From NCBI GenBank assembly GCA_902806565.1, contig CADCXA010000009.1, positions 310,001 to 374,000 on the forward strand: a DNA stretch of 64,000 nucleotides, given 5' to 3'. The notes below the pieces were generated by a model. That model saw only the letters and a list, made by a program, of their open reading frames with translations, was not told where the DNA came from and ran no database searches. Numbering within the stretch: the stretch's first letter is position 1; every line of letters begins with the position of its first letter. This DNA is from Hypoxylon rubiginosum. Taxonomy: Eukaryota; Ascomycota; Sordariomycetes; Xylariales; Hypoxylaceae. The translations under genes were made by a program, and so were the position numbers. This document shows, one piece after another, positions 47,801 through 58,306 of this stretch.

Positions 47801-50780
47801 TCCGGGAAAGTAGCCTTCCTATATCCTCTCGGAGGCCATGGATGCGATCGTAGAGTGGCGAGTTGGGAGAAAGCAAATAACCGCTCGGATATTTGAACTG
47901 CGGCTTCGTCTCGTCGTCTTCTCCTACCTCAGCCAAAGGATTCTCGCTATCGTCATCATCATCACCGTCGCCCATAACTTCGTCCTCGTCCGGTCTTCCG
48001 TTGCCGTTCACGTGTCCGTTTGATTCTCCCGAGGCACGTTTCGGGTCGAAGAGCACCGCAAGGCCAGATATGACCAGTCGTAATTGGGTTAGCTGACGAG
48101 AAACCTCGTCTGACCATTCTTTGTTCTTTCCTTTTCGGCTCACAGGGGGATTGTCGCTCATGAAAGACTCGAGTCGGCGCATGGCCCCTTCAGCCTGGGA
48201 CTCGAACAGCTCCACGGCGAACTGTATCTCTTCCTGCATCGGCCGGTGCCATCGAATCGTCAAGTCCGCCGGTGATGTAGGTTGACCCCAGTCGCCAACG
48301 TCCAGGCCACGCTCTATGGCATCAGGCTCGTATAGGGATGTATCTATCGGGTAGGTGTGTGTGAGGTTGAGCAACAGGTGATGTATGTAGTTGCTGATGT
48401 GGATCGTAGGAAGGCCTCTACATTTCTCTTGCATGTATTCTGCAATTTCGAAGAGTTCTTTCTTGTACTTGAGCACCTCGCTACCAACATGGACAACACA
48501 CATGCTTAGTATGCTAACATGCCAAACAAGGGCCCTATCTCGAGGAAGAACTTCTGTACCGCTGCTGCGATCAGATGCGGCACCATTGTAGTCAATCTCG
48601 TTGCGGATGTTGATAATCAACATCGGAATAAACACCTTTAGCGTTTTCTCGGGGTTCACTTTGCAGAGCGCATTGCAGGTCCAGGCCATAGCATCACGGG
48701 CTTGATGGACGACGTGGCTCGAGACAAAGGTCGATAGCTTCTCCAGAGCGATATCAAATAGCTCCGGCGACAAGGAAGCAAACATCGGGGTTAATGCTGA
48801 TGGCAACGTATTGATAATGTTGTCCTCGGGCGACCCGGATCGTACCTGAGATGAATCTGGAAGATTCTCTAGTAACGTAAAGACTTTCCCTAATAGCGTA
48901 AGAATGAATTCACCGAAGCCTGCGGTAGATGAGCGAACAATATCCGCTTCGTCTTCGTCAGATAGTTCATTCTTGTAATCGATCTGAACATCTTGACCCT
49001 CGCGCTCCATGCGCTCCATCTCTCCTTGGACCCATTGCATAGCAAGGCTTGTATCATGAACTTTGTCGCTGTCCTTCGTCAAGGTCACGAACGGAATACT
49101 ATAGGCAACAGTTTGGATGAAATTTAATGTGTACTGCGTCTTGTTGAGATCATTAGCATCGATGCCAGGTAAAGCTAATGCTAACAAAGCAGTGATGTGA
49201 CATCTAAAGCCTTTCTGGCGGGACATGATATTGGCGACCACGTTTAGCCCACAGAGACTAGAGGTAGTTCGATGTACCTCAACCAAGCCCTGCAAACTTG
49301 GGTAGAACCTCTGCAGCGCACCGGGAAGCATCAGGTCAGGTTCGAGGTATGCAAGATTCTGAAGTGCATTGAAGTACAAGCCGGTGATGCTGGAACTTTT
49401 ACCGAAAAGCCCCATAAACGTGACTTCCCGTAGACTTAAGACAAAGCGGCGCTTTAAAGCGTCGTTGATCTTCCTATCGACGGGGGTGTCCTGCTCTTCA
49501 TTCTGTTCTCTGTTCCAACGAGACACGAATAGCTCCGTTAAATAATAAGTCAACTGCGCTAACATCTTAGTCCATGAGCCTTGGTTGGACGGATGGAAGA
49601 AGGTATCAACCGACTCCATCAGGCCTTCGAGACTATTCAAGATGGAGTTGTCCTTGTCTAGGCATAGTGGTGACAGTGATGATATTACCCAGCGGGCAAT
49701 GATGTACGATATCGGGTGCTTCTTCTTATCCTTTTCGAGAAACATGGCCATCCCAGCGGCGTAGTCGAGAGAAGTGTATGGCGAATTCGCCTGCCCAACC
49801 GGGATGTCGGTTAGACGCAGGATGGATGTGAATATCAGGTCCGACTGCTCCCGCGTGAAGACGCCATGCTCGCCGAAAGGAACATGACGGCAAGTTAGAT
49901 AATCCCTAGCAATTCTAGAGAATATATCGATAAAGGCGTTGTCTACGACCTTGGAACGAGTCATCAACGACCAAAGGTGGAAGAATGTGGGTATGAAGTC
50001 GGACGGTTGCGACTGGGGCTCGGTGGGAGGAGCCGGAGTAGTAGGCATCAGGACATTCAAAATGCCGATGACAATATAGGCATTTTGGATATCCGAGGTG
50101 CTGAAATAGGGGAGAACCTCCTCCAGTATGGCGCGCCGTTCCTTCGGGTCGAAATATAGCTGCGAATACAGACACAGTTTCCGAAGGTGCTTAACACCTC
50201 GTCTCCTCGATGAATGGTGCGCAGCCGCCTCTCCGGGAAGTACCAAAGCTTTTACTTCTTTCCAAAGCGGTCGCCAGTCAAGAATCAGGTCGTCCTCGGG
50301 CTTGAGAGATTGCTTTCTCCTGATCAGCGTCACAACCATCTTGGAGAAGCGATCCGCGACGCTAATATCCAGACCGGGTGCCAGCGAAAGGTGAAAATAT
50401 ATTTGCACCAGCTTAGCACGCAGCTCGCGCGGCATATCGAACTTGAGCGACAGCCATCCCTGAAGCTGTCGCGTCCAGTGCAGAGCGCCGGGTGAGAAAT
50501 CTTCGGCCTTGATGGCTACGTAGAGTTGCTTCAGTATTCCCTGCAGCGCGGCGTCTCGGTTGGCATCGTCCTCGACGGCGTAGGGGAGCAATTGGAAGTA
50601 TGCGAAGGTTCGGGGTCGGTAACGTTTGGCATTATCGACATCGGGGTTGGAGGAGGGCGGCAGACCGGGCGAAGTGGCTCGGGAGATGGTGTCACCTACA
50701 CTATAGGTGCCGAGAAGATGCGAAGTCGAGGTCGAAGATAATGCCGCGGCGACCGATGCATGGTCGAGACCCTCGTCCAT
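44852..50780 (-). CDS. BLM10: Proteasome activator BLM10/PA200
   Basis: Giant HEAT-repeat activator that caps the 20S proteasome core and promotes ubiquitin-independent peptide/protein degradation, acetylated-histone turnover and proteasome nuclear import. Two exons: 44970-50780 and 44852-44914, joined by a 55-nt intron; 1,957 residues (yeast Blm10 2,143, human PA200 1,843). Early block KRYRPRTFAYFQLLPYAVED matches the Blm10 N-terminus; the middle has long helical repeats with an acidic loop near residue 930 (DEDEVMGDGDDDDDSENP). The C-terminal domain includes RHAAVLGLGSLVEAFPYATP and ILSEFKKTRQDSWGVDQK. The last exon adds YFTHEQLEDLEGVLWKSYFA: the final YFA is the HbYX-like tail that inserts into the 20S alpha-ring pocket (YYA in yeast and human). 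Reading through the intron would end in an unrelated tail and lose this motif, which supports the splice. Confidence 0.95.
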
Positions 50781-51210
50781 GACGGAGACGGGGGCGGAAT
50801 ACGGAGACGGAGGTTGAAGAGAAACGGAGGAATCGAGTTCACCCAGCTGGTGCCTTCGGTGCCTTCTTATGCAATATCAAATAGAACTATCGCTAGACCG
50901 ATATTCAATTTGGATCGTGGTAGCACAGCTGCCGCTTCAAATTTAATCCCTCCTTAGCTTCGATAGGTACCAGTCCTTAGCATTCAAATCCCCATGCAGA
51001 CGAGCTGATGGCGATAACTAGTAACGGTATGTGATCGTAGTTGTTGGTGGCGTCGGCGTTGGTCTCGTGCGGGCAGCGAAGAGGGCGCACGCTGACATGT
51101 CGCAGCTCTCGGAGCTTCTATAGCTAGCTGCGCTAGGTACCTTGGTAGTATGTGCTCCTCGAAGCGGCGAAAGATCTACTGTTGAGTCCTGTTTAGTACG
51201 AAGAACAACC

Positions 51211-51234
51211 GGGTCCTGGGTCCTGGGTCCTGGG
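51211..51234. repeat. GGGTCCT tandem repeat
   Basis: Three tandem heptamers followed by GGG; nearby ATCCTCGGTCCTCG is a degenerate continuation. Confidence 0.85.
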
Positions 51235-52045
51235 TATTGTTCGGTGTTCCTCGATCCTCGGTCCTCGACGTAGGTACGGAATCGCGTTGCGATCCGAGGT
51301 CAAAAGTAATTTATTATTAACCTAGCAGGAACCAAAGTTAACAGACCGAAGCCCGTTGATAAGTGCTAGATAACGATATCTGCGGACGGTTGAACAAGAC
51401 TAGGATGGGGGGAAGACGCAGTGCTGAATGAATGTTTGGTTTTGGGGAGTGGGGAGAAGTTTTGGACCAGTCGGCGCCTTTTGTTCTTTCTAGGGGTTGC
51501 CCCTCTAGAGGCAGACGGGTAAGTACGTAATTTAGGTCACTTAAACACTTTAGGCCACCTACAACGCGCAATTGCTATCATTAACAGCTAAGCTAGTGAT
51601 ACGTTAGCCTCCTAACCGCCTAATAACCGCCTAACAACCACCTAATCGTAGGCCAATGCAGCACAGTTCAGCACGTACAAGAGGGGAAAGGGAAAATTGG
51701 AAAATATTGACTCTTTGTTATTCGTAGACTTGGTTATCTACATTCATGTAAGTCAATAAATTAATGATTGTGCTACCCTAAGTCTTTTATTCTTCCTCTT
51801 AGGAACACTCAGAATCAGTCCCCAAGCTGTATTATCATATGATAGATTATGCCGACAGCCATTCACAAGCTTGGTAGCACAACTTAACGACTGACTACTG
51901 GATAGAGCTTCAACTAGGTGGTTTATATAGCTGCATCCTACTGATTAGGATGCTTCTATGTCTTACAGCTGTAAACCCAGAGCAGACCGAATGAGAAAGA
52001 CAGACGTTACAGTGAACCACACAAAGACCTAGAGGGTAAATCAGA

Positions 52046-52077
52046 GGTCCAGCAAGTCCAGCAAGTCCAGCAAGTCC
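52046..52077. repeat. GTCCAGCAA tandem repeat
   Basis: Three perfect 9-bp units plus a partial fourth, read directly. Confidence 0.88.
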
Positions 52078-52200
52078 CAGCTCGTAGCATCGTGGCATGT
52101 CTCTTAGGCCGCTGCACGACGTCATGCACATAATTAGACGCGGATATTGCGGACGGGGATTTGGAATTACACCCGATTCGGCAGCAAATATAGCTACACC

Positions 52201-52243
52201 CTAGCTACCTACCTAGCTACCTACCTAGCTACCTACCTAGGTA
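52201..52243. repeat. CTACCTACCTAG tandem repeat ending in TACCTAGGTA
   Basis: Three tandem 12-bp units of the form AGCTACCTACCT. The last unit runs into an exact copy of the dispersed palindrome (52234-52243), suggesting that the palindrome and the tandem repeat share an origin. Confidence 0.88.
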
Positions 52244-53138
52244 GAAGATACCCGTATATTTATGGTGATATGGAAATTGACCAACAGCCGCAGCTAGCTA
52301 TATTGTATTTACTCATGTCTCCCTTTTCTTAGAAGACATTGGAAGCAAATATGCAGTATCATCCATCCGGTACGTAGTCCTATTCTACCTACAGTACCTA
52401 CCTCCTTTCTCTTATCTACCTTCTACCAGGTAGGTATCCTTACACGAACCACCACGTACCTACATATGTACACCACCCCTGGCATCGCGGATAAGTGCGT
52501 TATTATTTTTGTCGTGTAACGTTTGATATTTGCTGACCTAGCAGATCAAGACGCTCACATGACTTTTCTACTGTGACTCACGTGTCGCCATCGAGGTGTA
52601 TATTCCATGTACAGCATAGCTCAGTACTTGTACGACATAGGTGACCATAGGTATAGGTGTATTACCTAGGTCAGGTAGAGAAGTAGGTCTACGCCGGTTC
52701 TTTACGCCATGTCACGAATGCCTAGAGGGCACCATAACGGAAGTGCATGAACGAATACAGCAGTACATTCGTACACTCTTCTGCCTGCTCCTCCGAGGTC
52801 CGGGATAGCAAGCAAGGACAGGCCTAGTCACCGAGGGGCTATGAGAATCTACCATACGGCCGATATGAGTTTGATGGAAACTCCCGTAAGAGCACATCGA
52901 TTTCCAATCCATAGCAAACGTGACCGGAATCTGCCTATAGGAGTCTTACATCCGTCCGTCTACGCCTCGTGATTTCGAGATGGTGGGTCACACTAAGGAA
53001 GGAAGTGCACGTCTTAGTAGAGCTTAACGACCATTTTCAAGAGCCGGAAGCATTCGTATCTGATGTTATATTGGCAGTGGCTTTTGAACGTGTGACTCTG
53101 TCATACTTCAACTCAGCCTGCTTCAACTTCTTACATAA

Positions 53139-54848
53139 TCACTCCTTTTTCTTACCTATCCTAGGCAACCCGCACCAGAATATTAGGATGACGCCAAGCA
53201 GCGCGAGGATGATGGGCTGCAGGACCTGCACGCCCTTAGCCTGGGCGATCGCGCCGACAGCGAAGGGCAAGACCGCCGCGCCGCTGCCGCCGAACGCTGC
53301 CGCGAACCCGATGGCGCCGACGTGGAGATGTCGAGGCAGCAGTTTAGACACGGCCACGATGGCGGCCGGGAACAGAGGTCCGATGAAGAACCCCTGAAGC
53401 CCGACGGCGACCGCCGATACGATAAATTGCGGGACGAGCCAGAACAGGAGCTCTAGGCCCATCGTCACCGGGAGGTATATCTATCGGCCAGTCAGTATGT
53501 GGCTAGTGTCACAATGCTTACTTAGGTAGGGACTATATAGCAAATAAAATCGCTCACCATTATCGCCCGCTTCTCTCCTATCTTCGGCGTCACGAACCCG
53601 AGAACGACACGTCCGATCGTCAACCCCAGCCAGAACCCGGTAGCCGTCATACCGCTAGCAAATGGCTCGCCCTGCCTCACTTGGATCATGAACTCGACGA
53701 TCCAACCTCCCAGGGCCACTTCGAGACCCACGTAGCCAAGTAGGAAAAGGGAGCACAGCCAGGTCACGCGAGCTGCGGGCATCTTGAATAGAGCTTCCTT
53801 GAGACTCCCTCTGGATGAATCGGAGTGCTTCGACAAGGACTCGCGGTATTCACTCCCGGTAGCTGTCCAGAAACATGAGACTGAGACAGTAATCTCGAGC
53901 ACGGCCATACCAATCTAGTCCCATTAGCTCAATGCCGTCCTTCCACGACGACGACGACTAACTTACCATAAGATAGTAGAAGGCGTACCAGGGCAAGTTG
54001 CTCTTCGTAATCATCGTCGTCGCGATCAGCGGGCTCAAAACCGCACCCGCCCCGTACAGGCCGTGGAGGAACCCGAGCAGCTCGTTCGCGCGCGCCATGT
54101 TGCCGATCCACGCGTTCCAGGCCGCGTCCGCGATGCCGTTCCCGAACCCCGCCAGCATGAAGGCGATCACCAGGACGGGGTACGGGGGGTGGAGCGCGAT
54201 GATTATGTAGGACAGCAGGTGGAACACCGAGCAGATGAAGGCAACGCCCCGCTGGCCCAGCTTGAGGTGGATGGGGTTGTTCAGGAACGCCGCCGCCGTG
54301 TATCCCACGAACGGCGAGAGGAAGATGAGCGACACGACTGTGTAGGTAAGATTGTAGTGCACTTGAATCTATTCCTATGTTAGCTACCTCATATTCGCTT
54401 TCTATACCGCAGGCGGATAAGTAAGTATATAAAACTCGGAGTGCCGTCATACATATGGAATGAGGGGCTACACATAAGAGTTGTCAGCACACTCGTTCGT
54501 ATTCAGCTTGCATTCTTGAACAGACACACTTACGCCATAAGCAGCATCAGTAGATCCCATCACGACAAAGGACCAGAAGCAAGCCGCCAAACGGGGTATA
54601 TTTTTCCGGGGGTAATTCCAACGTTGCAAGACTTCGGACGCTATACTCGGAGGCGGGAGCGGACTCCTATCTTGCTCCGGTACGTAACCGCTGTCATTCT
54701 TCATGCTTGCCTGCCGACTCGGTCCATGAACCGAAAATTCATTGGTGGTGTCCTGTTTTGGAAGGGCGGTTGACATGTAGACTGAGTCTAACTCCAGCTC
54801 CATGACAGAGGTCGAGGAGCCGCTGTTCTGCTGCACGCGCATCGCCAT
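53139..54848 (-). CDS. MFS transporter, Bsc6/FucP-like
   Basis: Major facilitator superfamily membrane transporter. Five exons: 54534-54848, 54463-54477, 53967-54368, 53558-53914 and 53139-53480; 1,431 nt, 476 residues. A cytosolic N-terminal tail of about 85 residues leads into the first helix (IPRLAACFWSFVVMGSTDAAYG). Next come LTYTVVSLIFLSPFVGYTAA, the loop GQRGVAFICSVFHLL, LVIAFMLAGFGNGIADAAWN, a middle loop, LTIGRVVLGFVTPKIGEKRA and a C-terminal half with FFIGPLFPAAIVAVSKLLP. Around twelve hydrophobic segments can be picked out. The second exon is only 15 nt and codes PLIPY, filling the otherwise missing link between AAYG and IQVHYNL; both flanking introns are GT-AG and in phase 0. The pattern NGIADAAWNAWIG and HGLYGAGAVLSPL is that of fungal Bsc6-like transporters. 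The substrate is unknown. Confidence 0.92.
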
Positions 54849-56266
54849 TGCGGTAAAGTGTGCCTTGCTTGGTTAGTCTCTTTAAGGTGCTGAGTGTAGG
54901 AAGAGCTAGGTGATCCCGAAGCTGCCAGGACAAACAGTGCCGAAAGTATAAGTTTCGTCCCCCCCAAACAATGGCCACTCCCCACTCTTTATATACCAAC
55001 GGTGAAGTTCCGGTACACGATCCCACATCTACTCGGGTAAACCAAGGAGAGACGGAGTATGGCGGAGTACCTATGATGGCTCCCCTTGTCCTTCTTCGCT
55101 CTAGCACCGCAGAAGCCAAGCCGGGGGAACGTCGACCTCACCCGGTAGAACGTCGGGTTCTCCACATGCTTCTGCATCGCGAAATATGACTGCGACGTGT
55201 CGTCAATTCGTGGGCGGGCTCCCCGAAAGGGAAGCTCCGCCCGAAGCTTCAACAACCCTCGACGAGTTCCCCCCGCCGACCTGACCGGCATCGGCTGTGC
55301 GTGACCACGTCTGATCTTCGGCCCGCGCATCCCTTTTCTTTTTCAACCCGCATCGAACGTTCGCTGACATGGCCATGACGAGTTACGTGCAGGTTATGTT
55401 AGATAAACCGTGGCTATGAATGTGTGGAACTGATCTGCAACCTGCTTGAATTTGGATGGCTTCATCCCTCAACATTTGATGTAATGCAATAGTGACATTG
55501 CTCACCACGAGAATCCTAGCTAAATGCAACCCTATGAAGATCTATGCATCTTTGCATGCACGCACATTGTTTCCCACTGGCATCCCTCCAGTGTGTAAGC
55601 ATCAAAAGGGACTGAGAGCATAGAGCGTCTCTATCTACAAGGCGCCGGGTTAGATGTCATCTCCAAGGGGATTCAGGTCAGGCACGGATGGTGTTGACGA
55701 TGCGAAGATAGAAGTTATATCGGGTATGATTAGATGACGTAGCATCTCTCGGGCGTATGTCGTGTGGCAATAAGTGAAGATCTATAATGAAGTTTCCACG
55801 TGGTCAGACATGCTAGGGAACTTAGTAGTGATTCTTTCTTTCGTGTGAATATCTATATAGCTGTCATTAGAGACAGTAGCTTCATTCGAGGTTGTTTGTA
55901 GCGAGGAATCCTAGCCCCTCCTTTCATCTTCTATATAGGAGGTACGCATGTTCCAATGCCAAGCGATAGCGATCCCTTCGAGGAGTCCTCTATTCCCACC
56001 CGAACGCCATTATAACCCTTCCCAGTACAAGCCTTGTAGCTTCTCAGAATTCCAGTCCGTTAACTAGATCTGAGTGCTATTCAAGAAATGCAATAATGAA
56101 CGATGCAACTTTTTCCATCCAACCCTTGAACTTGGGCGACCCCTTTTCCGTGTAACTCCGGTTATGCGAGTATATATTATAAGATTCCGTCCGCTCGCAG
56201 ACGCAGCTGACGAGACTTAAGCGTCATCGGTTGCTAGCACCGTCAATAGAAGCATACCTGGCAGCC
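54849..56266. other. Transporter promoter region and downstream flank of the unknown gene
   Basis: About 1.4 kb, no supportable gene. It holds the promoter and leader of the MFS gene on its left and the 3' region of the conserved unknown gene on its right. A GC-rich hairpin lies at 55212-55242. Frames of 110-126 codons around 54739-55330 overlap the transporter start on the same strand, have no motifs, and are probably leader sequence. Confidence 0.4.
55212..55242. other. GC-rich imperfect hairpin in the MFS upstream region
   Basis: Arms GGGCGG-GCT and AGCTCCGCCC pair with one bulged T, then a mismatch, then CCC/GGG closing a four-base GAAA loop (plus strand). On the transporter-sense strand the loop is TTTC. 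It could be a paired GGCGG-type regulator site or a structured leader element; both are inferences. Confidence 0.45.
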
Positions 56267-58306
56267 CTACCGCCCTTGCAGCTTTCGAAACCAATTGGCC
56301 ATGCTCCTCCATTTCTGGTGCTTAGCCTTGCGATCTTGATCGTCCATCTGGACCCCCCTCGCCGTGATTTGAACCACCGGATTGCGCTCAATGTTGGGCT
56401 TTTCACAAAGTTCAACGTCGCCAGATTTGAGGGACATTGGGTCGACAGAATAGTACGCCGAAACCGCGCGTCGTCCTGGGGGTATTGGAGGCGGAACTGG
56501 TGATGAAGTATTGCTTTGTATAGGATCCTCGGCCAAAGGCGAAGCTGGCGATGCATCCACCACAGCTGCTATTGAATTCTCGACGCTACGATTTGCTTTG
56601 ATTATACCCCAATCGCCGCTAAAGGCCCGCCTATTTAATTTAAATGTTTGCTCGGGGCTACCGCTTGTTTGATCAACGCTTCCCATTTCCGACGCATTGC
56701 GCTTCTGCATGAACGCAGCACCAGTAGACGTTGCCCTTCTAGGAATCAAGCCTGGAACAAACTGGTCACTCATCCGCAAGGTGCCCGAGAGTTTCCGTCG
56801 ATTAGCAGTCTCTTGAATGCCAAATTTCGATGTCATTTCCGAGTTGGTACTCAATGAGCGGTTGCGATTAGCTACGCCCGCGTCCGTCGGAGAGGTTGGA
56901 CTAAAGGCAGACAAGGGTCCGAAATCTGATGGTTTGCAGTTAGGGGACCAACCGTGGCGAAGTATTACCCAAATGGCCGAGATGGCGATAAAGTTCTTTT
57001 GCCAATCCTCGACCTGTTGGGTGGTCCGTTCAAGGGGGGGCTCTGCGCCAGTAGGAGAAGCAGGCCTGGACAACATAGGGGACGTAGGGGGATACCGGCT
57101 GGCGGATTGGGAGACTGTGGTGTACGTGTCTAGTATATCGAGGGAAGAAGTTGTCAGGGTGGCCATGATGGGATGGCGTCGGCAGTTAGGGTCGATGATG
57201 CTGAAGGTAAACTTGTAGTCGGTCGTTGAAGGCGTAGGCTGGGTAGGAAAATTCGAGGTTGGCGTAGTTGGTAACGATTTGGTAGCGATTTGCTTGCGAA
57301 CCCACCGAGCCGTAGTAGTGTTTCCGTCCAAATCGACAGAGACGAACTCGTACGACCAAAGATTTGTACCATTGAATCGCGGGGTCGCGAACCAGACTGT
57401 CCCGTCAGCTAACACGATCTCGGCTTTGTCTTCCGTCCTCAATGGACTCAAGATGGCTAGAAGATCCCGTGATCTAAGATCGTCTTCGTCGCCGTCGCTC
57501 TCCGGTCCGGAAGCCTGGGCTGCATAATCTTCGCTCTTGACCAACATGACGTCCTGAATACACAGGTCCCTCTTGATATGCGCAATCCGGGGGAAACGCT
57601 TCAACAAGGGCGCGATCAAAGACCTAGCTATGGCTGAAGAAGGATACACGTCAATAGCGGGCCTTGGGCGTTGGTTGGCGGACAGGTGCTGGATCTGAAG
57701 GAGTAGCGTGGGACGTATATGAATTAATCGTTGTTTACTACGCAGTTTCGGTGGCGGGTGAGCGAGTAAGAAGGTCGTGCTCTTCCGCGGGGCCCTTCGA
57801 CGGGCGCGACGAGCCGAAGACGAGACTCGGCTGGCATCGCTATCGGAAGCAATTGAGCCTTCATCTTCGCTCATCGCTTCGGGCTTTGGCTTTGGGGTCG
57901 CAGGTTCGCATCTGGGCTCTTCAAATCTCACAACAGGTTCGAGAACATTGGTCTTAGGAATATGTTCCGATAGAGGTCTAATTCGCCTCGGTTTGGGCGA
58001 GGCAGGTTCATCAGAGGATTCGATACTAGTTCGATAAGAGGAAGTTCGATTTATAGGAGTTGCGAAGGCAGACCGCAAGAGTGCGTTGCGTCGCTGGCCA
58101 GGATGAGGAACAGGTCGGCTGGAATATTCATGGCCGTGAAGGCTCGCTCCCGAGTGCAGGAACATTATGCACAAATGTCCATCTAAGCTATCACTTTCCA
58201 CGGTTCGTGCGGTGGAGCTTCCCGAGCTATTGAAAAGATCGAGTCGATATCTAGTAACTTCGATGGGTTGGGATCGGGGTCGGGCAGGTAAGCAATCCCG
58301 AGCCAA
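56267..58306 (-). CDS. Conserved ascomycete protein of unknown function
   Basis: Single-exon frame of 679 codons. I do not know its function. Residues about 60-180 are Ser/Arg/Pro-rich and basic (SSSARRARRRAPRKSTTFLL). A folded-looking core follows, roughly residues 185-400: RPTLLLQIQHLS, RPRPAIDVYPSS, DLCIQDVMLVKSEDYAAQAS, AEIVLADGTVWFATPRFNGT and YKFTFSIIDPNCRRHPIMAT, ending in a WVILRHGWSPN helix. The C-terminal third is low complexity with Pro runs, and the last 15 residues form a basic aromatic helix (HQKWRSMANWFRKLQGR). I have seen this core in many filamentous fungi, annotated as hypothetical. The start may be at 58306 or at the ATG at 58165 (MFLHSGASLHG), since the first 47 residues look less conserved. 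Confidence 0.8.
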   Translation of the reverse strand: MARDCLPARPRSQPIEVTRYRLDLFNSSGSSTARTVESDSLDGHLCIMFLHSGASLHGHEYSSRPVPHPGQRRNALLRSAFATPINRTSSYRTSIESSDEPASPKPRRIRPLSEHIPKTNVLEPVVRFEEPRCEPATPKPKPEAMSEDEGSIASDSDASRVSSSARRARRRAPRKSTTFLLAHPPPKLRSKQRLIHIRPTLLLQIQHLSANQRPRPAIDVYPSSAIARSLIAPLLKRFPRIAHIKRDLCIQDVMLVKSEDYAAQASGPESDGDEDDLRSRDLLAILSPLRTEDKAEIVLADGTVWFATPRFNGTNLWSYEFVSVDLDGNTTTARWVRKQIATKSLPTTPTSNFPTQPTPSTTDYKFTFSIIDPNCRRHPIMATLTTSSLDILDTYTTVSQSASRYPPTSPMLSRPASPTGAEPPLERTTQQVEDWQKNFIAISAIWVILRHGWSPNCKPSDFGPLSAFSPTSPTDAGVANRNRSLSTNSEMTSKFGIQETANRRKLSGTLRMSDQFVPGLIPRRATSTGAAFMQKRNASEMGSVDQTSGSPEQTFKLNRRAFSGDWGIIKANRSVENSIAAVVDASPASPLAEDPIQSNTSSPVPPPIPPGRRAVSAYYSVDPMSLKSGDVELCEKPNIERNPVVQITARGVQMDDQDRKAKHQKWRSMANWFRKLQGR

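Larger units (their letters stand above)
50781..53138. other. Intergenic stretch with tandem repeats; BLM10 promoter
   Basis: About 2.36 kb with no supportable gene. The left several hundred bases are BLM10 promoter. It contains GGGTCCT, GTCCAGCAA and CTACCTACCTAG tandem repeats (separate entries) and many ACCTACCT blocks up to 52700. Frames here are under 80 codons apart from the antisense shadow of the transporter. Confidence 0.45.

Noticed and set aside
52046..52243. Regular short repeats that could suggest a CRISPR-like array
   Set aside because: They are contiguous simple tandem repeats without spacers, in a eukaryotic genome.
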